From positions 3,968,001 to 4,032,000 of the forward strand of contig CM066307.1 of the NCBI GenBank assembly GCA_033807695.1: a stretch of 64,000 bases of DNA. The letters are read 5' to 3'. The stretch is from Daedaleopsis sinensis (taxonomy: Eukaryota; Basidiomycota; Agaricomycetes; Polyporales; Polyporaceae). The notes under the pieces were generated by a model. It was not told the DNA's origin, did not search any database, and saw only the letters and a list, made by a program, of their open reading frames with translations. The position numbers and the translations under genes were made by a program. Positions 21,935-33,149 of the stretch are shown here, piece by piece (within the stretch, counting starts at the first letter, position 1; every line of letters begins with the position of its first letter).

Positions 21935-22190
21935 AGATTTTTCCACTGACTTCCTGGTGCGTTCTCTTGTCTCCGTTGATGGCCCTAGACGTAGAATCTG
22001 ACAGGCAAGGCTCTCGTACATCCCAAAGGTCGAAGCGCGGCACTGCGGTCACGGTATCATACTGAGGCCCTGGTCGTAGTATCCTCCACAGAACACTGTA
22101 ATAAATCAGACTCGTTCGACTAACTGATGACACCGTATCTCTTTACTCTGACCTCACTCTCAGTATTCCCTGGCGATTTATACGTATTCC
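21935..22190. other. 3' flank of the MYND gene
   Basis: AT-richer flank, no gene recognised. Confidence 0.4.
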
Positions 22191-22415
22191 CGTTATAAAA
22201 GCTCCCCCAGCGTCCTCGGGTGAGCCAGCAGTGTTCTACTCTCTTCTCTAAGACCTCTCGCATCCGCAGCGCACAACGCACCCCTTAGCTCGCCTACCTC
22301 TTCTTCCTTTCCACTCAGCTCACGACGCTCCTCATCGCGCTTTCCGCGCTCGCCTCCTCCGCGCTCGGCGTGACGGTCTCGTATGGCTATATGATCCTCT
22401 CTCTCGACACTCTAT
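22191..22415 (+). pseudogene. Possible 5' relic of a cerato-platanin-type secreted protein gene
   Basis: A TATAAAA box (22194-22200) and a C/T-rich leader are followed by a frame reading LTTLLIALSALASSALGVTVSY, a signal peptide running straight into the VTVSY start of mature cerato-platanins. The expected ATGAAG before it is replaced by ctcag. After GYMILSLDT the frame stops at TGA and the conserved remainder is not found downstream. This looks like a promoter and first codons left from a deleted gene. The match is short, so the identification is tentative; it could be any small secreted protein. Confidence 0.35.
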
Positions 22416-23540
22416 TTTGACCTCCTCAATGTCTCACACCCCTTTGCAAGCTCTGCTGTGTCAACTACTCGCACCTCGCATTGACTGTCACACCCACGAA
22501 TATGAAGACGAGCGTATACAGTGCGTGATTAGTCGTATGACTCTGAGTGACCTGGGTCCTGGACAGATCCCCGTCTCGCCTGCTATACATGTCCCTAAAA
22601 TTTGGTGCTAGTGATCTAGAGCTTAAGAGCGAACGATTTCCGCTGGTGCTCATCCACCTTTCGATGGCCTAGCACCTCCAACCGATGTAAGACGATTAGG
22701 GCAGCACACGCTGTAGAGGGTACTGCGACAGATACATGCGTATGGAAACCTCCGCAGAGGGCATCGCACGCTCGTCTCCCCTTTACCAGTGAGTGGTCGG
22801 TCTCAGAATCTACTGCTAGGGATTTCTTCTTTGCACTCACGCCCGTATCGCTTACAGAGGCCGTCTCAGACCAACACCACGATGTGCAATCTCTCAAAGA
22901 GATAGCACAAGTCTAAGGCGGCCGTGCGTGTGAGTCTCAGTCGCGCGTCTCGCGTCGTATGCCACTTGCTCCTCAGAAACCCGTGCACCCTACTCTCAGG
23001 CGAGTGTACAGTGGCTCTGCGACAAGCTGACTATTTGGACGGCTGCACTGAAACCGTCGGGTCCCGATGCGGCTGCTCCCCCTGTAGCTGCTCCGCAAAC
23101 ATTACGGATTAGTGGGGCCTTTGCACCGATTTGCTGCCTGAGCGCGAGCACGCGCTGGCACTTCCCGTCTGCGAATTCCGACATCTGCTTTCACAGAGGT
23201 GAAGCTAGGCGCAAGGTTGCTTGGAGCAGTCGGGTGTGTGCTATATGCACCGTCAGATGGTCCGTGCTTTGATCTAGAGGTCTTAGTAATCATCCTCCGT
23301 GTAGTTCGACCAGCGGACCCACGTCGTATCACTATCAGGCGTGTCAATCCCGCCGCTCGCTTGTGGCAGGTGAGTATGGTCTTTCTCTCTCAGCTACATC
23401 CGGGTCCCGGCTTCAGCTGCCTGGATCGTCTGCAGGTTATCCTGACTCGTGACGGACGAACAAGATGGAGACTGTCCGCCCGATGGTCTCCGCGATTGAG
23501 TGCACGTGTGTCCGAAGGCAGATCCGACGCGCTCCAGTAA
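22416..23540. other. Intergenic, nothing recognised
   Basis: About 1.1 kb of mixed sequence with short frames only. A GTGAGT...TTACAG pair at about 22789-22857 resembles an intron, but neither side is open over a useful length. Confidence 0.4.
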
Positions 23541-23788
23541 CAGCTACCGAGATCCCTGTATTCGATTCTCACCGCGCGCGAGTGCCAGCGTGTGCGCGTG
23601 TATGAGAGAGATAAGTGGGAGACAGGTGGGAGAAGAGGGCCACATGCGTAGAACGCGCTCTACCGGTGCTGACGGGCGGTGGGGACTGAATGGTGGGTGG
23701 ACGCGGGCATGTGTATTATGCCAGGAGAGAAGGTTCTCAGGTGCGACACGAGGTATGGAAGGGGCTGTGCCGGCTCTTGGATGTGAGG

Positions 23789-23796
23789 TATTTAGA
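23789..23796 (+). promoter_or_regulatory. TATA-like box of F-box gene A
   Basis: TATTTAGA lies 140 bp before the start codon, and the matching position in unit B is TATTTAAG (37241-37248). Both are followed by a shared leader (ttgggctgcgtcc and cagcagtgtctcatccgg). Confidence 0.45.
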
Positions 23797-23928
23797 CCAT
23801 TTCCGTTGGGCTGCGTCCACCCCAGCAGTGTCTCATCCGGTTTCCCTGGTACGTCTGTCCGAACGACGGTCTCCTCGAGACGAGTCCAATGATGTTCGCG
23901 TCTTCTACAGCGAGGTGTCACATCTGCG

Positions 23929-25346
23929 ATGGCGGAGTCAAACTCCCTGGTCGAACATGCTCTGTCCGCCCCATCAGATTCAAGTTGGAAGGTGAGCGGA
24001 AACGATTCATGCAAGTGTTTTGGGATCATCTGACATTGTGTGTGCAGGAGTGTCGAACTATTCCCCCGGAAGTGACCGACCGGATCATCGCGTGTGTTGG
24101 ACTTTGGGACGACTATTTTGGCGACTCGGACCGTCGCCGCACATTACTCGCCTGCGCACTTGTGTGCTCGAACTGGCTGCCAGCTAGCAGGCGACAACTC
24201 TTCCGAAAAGTGAAATTTGGCTTAGGATATGCGTCACTGGAACGTTTCTTTCAGATGGACCTCCATTCCCAATTCATGCGGGACCACCTATCCTATACAT
24301 CTGAGGTCTGGTTCCACATGTCGAGGATGATTACTAGAAGCGATCGATCCTACATATATCGCCTTGTCGGCAACATCCCAAGTCTAGAGACGCTCATTTT
24401 CATTGACCTCAACTGGGGCAACCCGCCATGGCACCCCAGCACCTTCACGAGATTCTCAGGATTTCCCGTGCTCCACACCCTCAAACTCCGAAATTGCACT
24501 TTCCCATCCTTCAATACACTACGTCACATGCTCTCAGCGGTGTCTCGGCTTGCCGCATTGACACTGTGGGTCGTGGATTGGCCGCAGCCAAAGCGCCTCA
24601 ATCTACCGTACAGAGCTGTTCCTGGCCGCCGACCTGCACTTGCTTCCCTCGACGTTATCTTGGAACCTGAACGACAGGCCGAACTTCTTCAATGGCTTTG
24701 TACTACATCAACTATCCACTCAATCAAGCGCATCAACTTTAGGAACGTGTTAAATGGGCAGGACGGCCACGACAATTTCCTGCGTATGTCTGCACCATCC
24801 GTCAGGGAACTACACTGCCGGGCTCCAGGTACGACTAGACCGTCACATCTGTCTGATTTCGAATGGCTAAATTACAGGAATATGATTCATTTTTTCTGCT
24901 TGACAGACATCAAAATGCTTGCCCAAGATATCTCTCGCATGATCAGTCTGGAGAAACTCATCGCGCCTGTCGTCGGGCGTAAGGGCTTTTGGACGTTGTA
25001 CAGGGATCTGTCACACACTCTGCAACATTTCGCTGGGCAACATTTTCGGGAGATACGGCTGAGGAACATCTTTGGTGACGAGTTCGACAGGTGGACCGAG
25101 GAGTTGTCCGGCCTAGGCGGAGGGATTGCATCAGACGACAAAGACGAGGGTCCTCCTGGCGCTGGATTCAAGCCTCTCGAGCAGATCCTGACACGGGAGA
25201 ATATGGAGAAAATGGCGGTTGTGTTCGACCTGAAATTCCATGTAGAAAGAGAACAGGTAGACCGCTTTCAACTCGCGCTGCAAAGCAAGCTTCCCGAGCT
25301 ATACAAACATTGTGTTTTTGAGTATAAACCTTGGGCTTATTCTTAG
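23929..25346 (+). CDS. F-box/LRR-like protein A (intact)
   Basis: Exons 23929-23991 and 24048-25346 give 453 aa. The 56-nt intron (GTGAGC donor, CTGAC branch site, TGTGTGCAG acceptor) is also open if unspliced, but splicing is chosen because unit B carries a TGA inside the same intron and its exon 1 ends in the same SWK peptide. F-box at about residues 24-68: CRTIPPEVTDRIIACVG, LLACALVCSNWLPASRRQLF. The rest is a leucine-rich-repeat-like region (IPSLETLIF, FPVLHTLKLRNCTFPSFNTL, LAALTLW, LPELYKHCVFEY). Such proteins are the substrate-binding subunits of SCF ubiquitin ligases; the F-box would contact Skp1, and the target is unknown. It is one of two open copies of the four here. Confidence 0.83.
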
Positions 25347-25469
25347 TTCAAGTATGTCTTCATCCGCATGTTTGTTGGGCCTGAGACTAACTGTAAAGAA
25401 ATCGCATCATCATACTACAGTACTCGACACCTCAACTGGCGGTACATCACACGTACATCTCTAGAGACT

Positions 25470-26250
25470 AGCTCCTCCCGGCTGTCATACTGAGATATTT
25501 ACAGTATATATCTTGTATTGGCACTCTAGTCGTGTCGTTCTGTCGCAGTCCCGGGAGCCGCGAGACCGATCGAAGTCTCGAGGCATGCCAGTGGCACTGT
25601 GGCAGAGGAGCGAATCGGACTGAAGAAGTTTGGGAGATGGGTGTCGACGGTGGAGTCACTGTATATATCTCGTATTACTGTACAGGTTATGCATGAGTTG
25701 GGTTCTATGCACATGCGTCAGATCCCAGCTACTACTGCCCTCCAGTCTCCTCCGACTCGAGTCCACAATGGCCGGGGACCGTGACCGTTACGATCGGCTC
25801 GTCCACGTGCGCCTACGGTAGGCGCCGTAAAGTCGCGGGCAGGCTGACAGCTATGACTTCTGCGACTGTTGTTGCCTTCGACGACCGCTCTCTGTGTCCA
25901 CCTCTAGACTGTCCTGGCCTGGTCTTATGCAGCTACCACCTGCTTTCTACACGCCTCGCTTGTCGTTCGGCCATCTGAACCTCGTCGTCTCACGTTCTTC
26001 GGCCTCTCTGCGATTGCGTCACCCGTCTCTCGAGTCGCAGTGGTCTCCCACCGAAGCTCTGCAGACTGCATGTAGGAGAACAAGATCCTCCTGCTATGCG
26101 ACGTGCAACGGTCGATCTTTCAAACGTCCAGGGAGGCCGGCCCCGTGTAGGACGCCCTTCGGGCCAAAGTCGCACACGTCGACTTTCCAGAGACCGCTGC
26201 GTAGTAGAAGGGATGGCGATGGTGCTGGCAGGGCGATGGATTCAGGTGAG
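25470..26250 (+). repeat. Downstream blocks of unit A (tail and SLRLR block)
   Basis: The tail (ctgtcatactgagatattta, gctctagtcgtgtcgttctg) recurs at 38925-39220, 47750-48050 and 59030-59340. The following block (gcgcctacggtaggcgccgt, cggcctctctgcgattgcgtc) recurs at 39235-39590, 48070-48510 and 59345-59800. It ends at ggtgctggcagggcgatgga followed by a donor-like CAGGTGAGCAC. No intact gene was found. Confidence 0.65.
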
Positions 26251-26789
26251 CACCCATATCTTGCTGAGACTCCTTTCCTTGCGATTGCCATCGCTTCATG
26301 CCCGGCTCCCTGGCTCGAGGCTCGAAAAGAGCTCTATTGCATTGCGGCGACTGGGCTGCGTTACTCGTCTCTGCTGCACTTGTCATCGAGTACGGACAGC
26401 CTCGAACCTTGGAAGATCCACCTTCGACTTCAATGAGCTTCGCATTCCATTATCTCGCATGCTATCTACGCTTTCTCAGAGGCTGCCGGGCGACGACACG
26501 ACTCAGACCCCCCAATGACCGCACACGCGAACGGTCTCTCCTCGCTTCAAGATGTAGCTTCAACCGATGCATCCGCATCGGATAGCCACAAGTATCTGAC
26601 TGTTCTTGCTTTTCGGGGTACGACGCCCACTCTCGTGCGCGTTTTCGCTTCTCCCTGCTTGCTGTGCCCCACCCTCTCTAAGACTTTTGGGAGCAGGGAC
26701 GTTCGTTCGCACACCTCTCCCTCGCGCAAACGTCTCCGCTCACTGCAAACCCTCATCGACCGAGATATGGAGTGCCGTCAATCTGACTA

Positions 26790-27310
26790 TTCCATCTAAC
26801 AGTGTCGCATACGGAGCCCCTCGGACTTCACGCATACGCACACGCATGTGGACACCTCGCTGTTCGCGCCGTGCCCGTAAGCGTGCACACTCGCTCGCGA
26901 AGCCAGCGGATCACGTACCTGACTCCGGATATCGAGCACGCGCGCGCTGCATAGACTTCTCTGGAACGAGCGAGTGCAGTGCCCATGTCAGGATGATGCG
27001 CACGCCCACCAGGTGTGTGAACGCTTGTGAGGTTCGAGTTCCAGCTCGAGCTCGATTTAGATGCACAGCGCTGATTGCAGCCCTATATAGCTCGCATGGA
27101 CGTATATGACTCGCACCCTACGTGTCACGGCTCGCACACGACGCACGATTACGATCGAGCGACCTCGGTGGCGAGCGGTTTGCCACTGGCACTGCTCGTT
27201 CTGAGCCGTCCTGTACCTCCTTACTTGGACCGGTCCTCTTGTAACGCCTCCACTAGCAACAGACGTGCGTAGACGACAGGTGAGATATATCCTACCCGAC
27301 TGTACAGCAG
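26790..27310 (+). repeat. Near-identical block shared by units A and B
   Basis: This block and 39680-40210 differ by only a handful of substitutions and short indels over ~400 bp, far less than the flanking blocks. Both contain CCTATATAGC just before an ATG-started 58-60 codon frame (MDVYDSHPTCHGSH, starting at 27096 and 39996). The frame is not conserved in units C and D, so it is not called as a gene. Confidence 0.65.
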
Positions 27311-27959
27311 TCATGTGTCAGCGCTATAGAGGGTGTTGTCGCTCGGACGCACGTCGTGCGCGGTTTGAGGTTGTTGCGCCCTCTGATCTCGGCCGCGCCA
27401 CACTGTGCGCAGGGAGGCCTTCGCAATTCTTGTCATGGGTGCATACTCCGTACGGGGATACGGACCTCGAGACGCAATGCGGCGTGCACCAAAGATCGAC
27501 CGGCCTTCAACCATGCAGGTGAGATGTCTCTCACCCGTCCGTGTTCTCGCGCCACGCAGAAGACAGCGGACCTGCTGTGGTATGGCCATAAGGCTGTGAA
27601 GTGACTCGTCGCCGGGACATGCACCCAGTAGTTGCACGACGTTCGAGCATCGTAAACCTTTGCGTGTACATTGTCTGAATGTGCGGATACAGGTTTAGTC
27701 GCAAAGCGGGGGTGCGGCACCACCTCCTTCGAAGACATCGACTGTGGTCGGTAGAGCTTCTCCGCGCCATGCATATCTCCTGTGAAGTCCTACGAGATGT
27801 CATAAGTGCGTACTCCAGTATAGAATTCGGAGTGGGATGCGGAATGCGGGATGTGGAGGTCAGTGCGGTGTGCAGACGAGCTGATACGAGGTCTCACCAG
27901 GTCACTTTAGTACGTGCAAGCGCGCATGATACACTTGTCTGCCCAAGCTGCCGCCTATA

Positions 27960-28520
27960 GCCATGATTACGAGCTTGAAGACGTTCGTAGCGGAGAAGTC
28001 CGGTGAGTCGGAGAGGACGACCGGGGACGCGTCGGGCTTGGAAACGGCGGCGAGCTTTGAGGCATCGTGCGCGCTCCCTATCACTTTGCGGGGAGAAGAA
28101 TGTATGTCAGCGGAGAGAGTCTGGACTGTGAAGGAGGGTCCACACGAGCACGGCTCCGTTGACGGAAGACATGCACCTCGTCGCGCCTAGCTCGCGAACG
28201 AGGGGCGTGACAACCGCACCGCTTGCGCTTGTCGCGCCCATGACGCGGAGCGACCGGCCGTCCAGGCTTGCGGAGTCTCTGTATCGACGCGCATCTTGAT
28301 CGTACAGATTGACATGGCCGGGTCGACTATCGCTGCGGCCTCCTCGGGGCTCACGCCGTCGGGGATGTCGAATACGTAGTCCTTTGGGACGTCGACGACC
28401 TGCGCGAAGGAGCGGTCCTAAGGTGATGGCCTCTCGGCGGCGAGGATGCGGGTATGGACGAGGCCAGAGGGGGGCTCTACTAGAGCGGTAGTAGTTGTCG
28501 CACAAGCAAATGATAACCAC
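27960..28520 (-). pseudogene. Broken MDR oxidoreductase (zinc-type ADH-like), unit A
   Basis: On the minus strand, pieces of a medium-chain dehydrogenase/reductase appear in shifting frames: SGLVHTRILAA, then FAQVVDVPKDYVFDIPDGVS followed by PEEAAAIVDPAMS, then RVMGATSASGAVVTPLVREL (the Rossmann glycine motif), GATR at a donor-like site, and VIGSAHDASKLAA. The order matches the prostaglandin-reductase/quinone-oxidoreductase-like branch. Frames change between the pieces, and a TGA/TAG interrupts the N-terminal part, so it cannot make a full enzyme. Related relics lie in units B, C and D at the same place. Confidence 0.6.
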
Positions 28521-28989
28521 GGATCTGGCCCAGCGGCACGAGCGCCTACAACAGACGCGTAGTGTTCGACGCGTGGATGGGCGCCTACAGCTCTTCCTCC
28601 ACTGACCCCAGCGAGTGGTCGCAGGCTGCACGCACCTGCTTTGGCCGCTTTGGCACTCCTTCGGCTCGTACTCTGGCTGCATGCACTCGGTTGTCTCACA
28701 CTCCTAGGCTCTCTGCGGCTGTGTCACCTGTAAGGTGACACGCTGCTCGTCTTGCTGTCCTCCGACGCTCAAGGCGACTTCAGGAAGCCTACTCGGACGT
28801 GTCTACTATAGCAGCACGACTGGCTCCGTGTCGGACGTCTCTCGGGCTCAAGGCGCACACTCCGACCTGCCGCTCCCTTGTTACATTTGCTCTCAATACC
28901 CTGCGATCAAAACCACCTCCGACTCTAGGTCATCTCGATCTCTTTGATGTTGTGCGAGGCAGATGAGAGCGCTACGCAGTAAGCGAAGA

Positions 28990-29010
28990 CGATGGTGCTG
29001 GCAGGGCGAG
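28990..29010 (+). repeat. Marker GGTGCTGGCAGGGCGA with donor-like site
   Basis: One of seven copies of (g)gtgctggcagggcga in the array (starting near 26221, 28993, 42201, 48482, 51571, 59765, 63621). Each is followed within ~15 nt by GTGAGCAC or GTAAGCAC. It marks the right end of a repeated core module. Confidence 0.7.
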
Positions 29011-31498
29011 CACAGAGGTAAGCACACCGATCTCTGCCCGACCCTCCCCGTGCTCGCCCTCGCTCGCTCGCTCGCTTGATGCTCGGAGACGGCCCCGTGG
29101 CTACCACGCTGTGCTTGCGCAGCACGTCCGTCGCTGTTGTACTAGTGCTAGTGATCGAATCCTAGAACTTTCCCACACCCTTCTCGTTTCGACCCATGCC
29201 TTTGCGTCTGACAACCCGGAGTCGCTGACTAGTCTCGTCTTGCAACATTTAGTACCCGGACCGGGATGACGGAATGGCACAGGTGAGTTGCATTCTCGCA
29301 TCCTTTCGCTCTTTCGCTCCTCCCCCGCCCTTCCCCCTTTACACCGCCCTCGCACAGACGTTTGGCGTGTGACGGCGGGTGGGTGTATGCGTGCTCCAGG
29401 TTCTCCTTGCCCGTGAGGATGCACGCCACCGCATCTCTTCCCTTGTGCGGACCTCCGCGCTCACCCGAGGTCGCTGGACCTTGGCCTGATCGAGAGATCT
29501 GCTGTCTGACAGCTCTGTTCGTTCGACAGTAGTTGCCTCGGAGCCTCCTAGGAGCACATACGCATCAACACCACGCCGCTTGCGCCGTGGCCAACACCGT
29601 GCACGCTCGCAGAGACAGGGGGACACGTCATACGAATCGCTTGTACGCGAGCCGGACGGCGGGCGGCAGCGAGCACAGATATTCGTGGCAGGAATGGCGC
29701 ACGTCCGACGGAAAACATGGCCTTCCGGGCATGAGACGAGAGAGCGTGCGGTTCTTATAGCCTGGACGGCTCGGATGCCTGCCGACAATACGCTTGCTCC
29801 AGGTCCGAGTTCGAGCTCGAGCTCGAAATTCACCAGTGCGAACGCGGTCGATACTTGCACGTCCGCATCGAACTCGCACCTTACACGTCACGGCTCGCAC
29901 ACCGACGCGCGATCCGAAGGACCTCCGCTCAAGAGAAAGAGGCGAGCTGTCCGCGCGACTGGTGCTGCTCATTCTAACGCTCCTGCACCTATTTTCGATC
30001 AGTCCACTCGTAGGGCTTCCAAGCTCTTGCGCTGGAGCGGAGCCGTACGGTGGTTGGGATGCCGCTCGCGCCGTGCCCACGGCCATGCACGCTCGCAGAG
30101 ACTGGAGGACACGTCGTACGGCCGCCCCGGCGTGTCAGTCGTCGGACCGCGCCTGCAGCCTGCGCAGATACTCGTGGCGTGTATGACGCAGCGTGAGCAC
30201 GCCGCACCGTCACAGTTCTCCGTCGAGGACTCGAGGACCATGGCCTTCCGGGCATGAACCAAGGGTGCAAGTGCTTCTCACAGCCAGCACGGCTCGGATG
30301 CCTGCGACGCTTGCTCCAGGTTCGAGTTCGAGCTCGAGCTCGACATTCACCGGTGCGAATACATTCGGTACTGCACGTCCGCATACAACTCACACTTTCG
30401 CGTCACGGCTCGCACTCGATCGCAGCGATCTCAGCTCTCGAAAAGCGGCGAGCAGGTCGCGCGACTTGGACTGCTCGTTCTGAGCTCTCCTGCACCTCCG
30501 TCCTTGGAGCTGCCCGAGTGCACTTGTGGGCTCCAAGCTCTCGCGCCCGAGCGGAGCTCTGGTCGAGATTCAAGGCAGGTGAGATGTCGCCTACTCATGT
30601 GTTACTGTCACTGTGGCGTCTGTCAGCGCTGTGGAGGGTTATGTCGCACGCATGCACGCGCAGTAGCCGTCGGACGCACGGTGTACGATGTTCCAGTCGG
30701 CGCGGTTAGCCCTCGCTGTCCACACTCTGACTGCGCGCGGATCCACTGTTCGATCCCAAAGGGGCCAGGATTCACAAGTGGCGCCACCCTCCTCCTGCTT
30801 CGAAGACATCGACCATGGACGGTTGGTAGCAGCTTCGATCTACATAGTCGATCAGGAGGGTTCCGTCGTGCACGGCTGAGGTTTCTGCGCACTCCCTCGT
30901 CCGCGCCGCACTACGGCCCTTGTACGTCCCCGGGGATGACTTCATAAGTCCTGTCGTACGTGCGTGTTCCAATACGACCCTCGGGATGCGATGAAGTCAC
31001 TCTAGGACTGCTCCACACGTGTTCATGCGCCCGCCATACGTGGACCCGAACATGGCTCGAACGTCCATCTGCCGTGGATGCATCGCCAGTCGCACACAGC
31101 CTACGATGCACACCACTTCGGCGCGCGACTGTCCTCTGACGCACGGTAACATTTCCTCCCGGCTCCGTCAACGACGTTGGGTTCTAGGTGCGACGCGGAT
31201 AACAGCCAGCGGAGGACGTCGCGTCGGTAGAGTCGAGTGTGGAGAGGGACACGGAACGGAGTTGGATCCGGTCGAGAATTGGGAGCAGAGCGCCGCGCAC
31301 GTGGGATCCACCCCGCTGTCAGACGCCTCGAAGGTCGCTCTCAGCGGTTGAGACCCATGGTCGCGCTCAGCGGTTGAGACACATGGTCGCGGTGACTAGC
31401 CCCAATCTACCACAACCTCCCGATCGCCCGCGCCTACACCTCTGATGCACCCCGCGCCGCCATCGGCACCAGACCACCACGCTCGCGAAGCTGAGCAC

Positions 31499-31700
31499 AC
31501 GGATACAGGTCTACGCTCCTCGGAGCCGTCAAATGCGGCTTGCGCGACGCGCAATGCACAGAGCGCATTTCCTTCCCACCGCCATTCGCGGACCCGGGGA
31601 TTGTCAATGTATGCGAAGGGCGGACGACGTCCCCCGCGGTCAACGCTGATGTGCTTTCACCTCCCGCTTCCAGCTGGTCACCTCTCCAACCAAGGCCGTG
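31499..31700 (+). pseudogene. Decayed exon with PGIVxxC motif, unit A1
   Basis: The peptide here (LCDAQCTERISF, then FADPGIVNVCEG) has relatives at 35090-35280, 53620-53760, 44470-44570 and 55446-55598, where it reads LCxAHCTE and PGI(I/V)D(A/T)CG(V/A). Frames are partly open in each copy with different stop codons, so this is a decayed multi-copy exon of an unidentified cysteine-containing protein. Confidence 0.4.
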
Positions 31701-31854
31701 CCAGGGATCTGTCGCCATAGGACCAAGTAGCACATCGCGCCGCAACTGGGAGCACGCTGAGTGCTCCTGTGCTCTGACTGGTGGGTCGCACACACTGTGG
31801 ACACCGTCTCACTAATTTACTGACACTCACATCCACTACAGAAGCTGCACCATC

Positions 31855-32670
31855 ATGGTCGCCGTGTTACATAACTTCCCTGATGGCGTGCATCCTGCAT
31901 ATAATTACTTGTGAGTCGTCGCTGCGTCTCGATCGTGCTCTGAGCTCTGTGCTTGCTCATCTGAAGCTCGTACGGCGTACGGTCGAGCGAGTCGGTCGCG
32001 ACCATTTTGGCAAGCCGACGACCTCTGGGCCACCTGGATGGCTGCACCTCGGCCGAGGCCATGGATGCCGAGGTGTCCTACTCGGGATGTAGCCGTTCTC
32101 AGACATTGCTTTTGCAGACATCTGCTGTCGAAGTGGCAAATTGCGAACTGCTTATCGTCCTTCTGATTTTGTCGACCTCCACCGCAACCGACAGATACTG
32201 CGCCTTCCGAGCCCCAAGCGCTGTCTGTCGGGCCACGGTCGGAGGATCACGAATACTCTATTCGCGACACTCTCTCACTCGCGCTACTACTTCTCCCGGA
32301 CGCAGACGCGCTCGCTGGAGGTATGTCCGTCGCTCAGCAGAGGAGAAAAAGAGAGGACCCTGACACTCCCTCCCTCCCTACCTCTCACTAAGACGCACAA
32401 ACCGGGCCCTGCAGCTCGTCTAGGGCACCTCGAAACCTTGCACCGACCATGACTGTCTACGACGCAACCGGAGTACAGAAATCAGCCCCGGAATGTACAG
32501 TGTTTCGCGTGCGCTGCACGAAGATGACGAACGTTCACAAAGCAGTCTACCGCGAGCGGTCCACGCAAGTCTCCGCCGAGTACCACCTGTTTGTAGGCCA
32601 CTTGAAGGATCTGTCCTCGAGGTCCGTTCTCGAGGTCCGTCCTCTGCCTTCTCGAGGGTTGATTCACTGA
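31855..32670 (+). pseudogene. Unidentified gene X, copy in sub-unit A1
   Basis: Short exon 31855-31910 (ATG, MVAVLHNFPDGVHPAYNY) ends at a GTGAGT donor. A later open stretch starts with ATG 32449 (MTVYDATGVQ ... VSAEYHLFVGHLKD). The copy in unit C (54028-54880) keeps the same donor and differs in the first exon by two 3-nt indels only, which argues that the peptide was once, or is, translated. The middle part, clear in unit C (LYIQITDYPPSN), is not open here. No family was recognised. It could be a gene or relic; the exact exon chain was not solved. Confidence 0.35.
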
Positions 32671-33149
32671 GTCCACGTTCGAGTATTTGCCCGTCAGCAC
32701 GCACACCTGTGAGCCCCGTCTCCTGTAGGCTGTCTGGTACCAACCACAGCGGCTGCACACCTTGCGCGAGCCACGAGGTACCCGCACACGAGGGTGGCGT
32801 CTGCACCGGTCAGATGAACTATGTACATACTAGTTTCCATTCCGACTGTCGTTCGACTGGGTCTGGCAGACCTCCGTATCACCGATGCGTTGGCCCCGAT
32901 CTCTTCATGCCCCAGTGGAGCAGTCGTACGCGTGTGCAGGGCGATGTGCGTGCCGTGTGAGGCGTCCGACGGTCTTCCTTGTGACAGAACACGTGTTCTC
33001 AGTCCACCGGTCCACTCACAGCCCCTCACAGCCTGCTTCGCTGCCACGCTGGGCCGTCACCACGCCTCAAAAGCAAGCGCGGTCGCGGGCTACGCGTGGC
33101 AGTACCTTCCATGTACGTGAACGGTAGTTCATACAGCGTCCGATGTTCT

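Noticed and set aside
23889..23928. Upstream start at 23889 with unspliced read-through into the F-box exon
   Set aside because: It needs the GTGAGC...GTGCAG intron to stay in. Copy B has a TGA in that intron, and the spliced frame gives matching exon 1 peptides in A and B.
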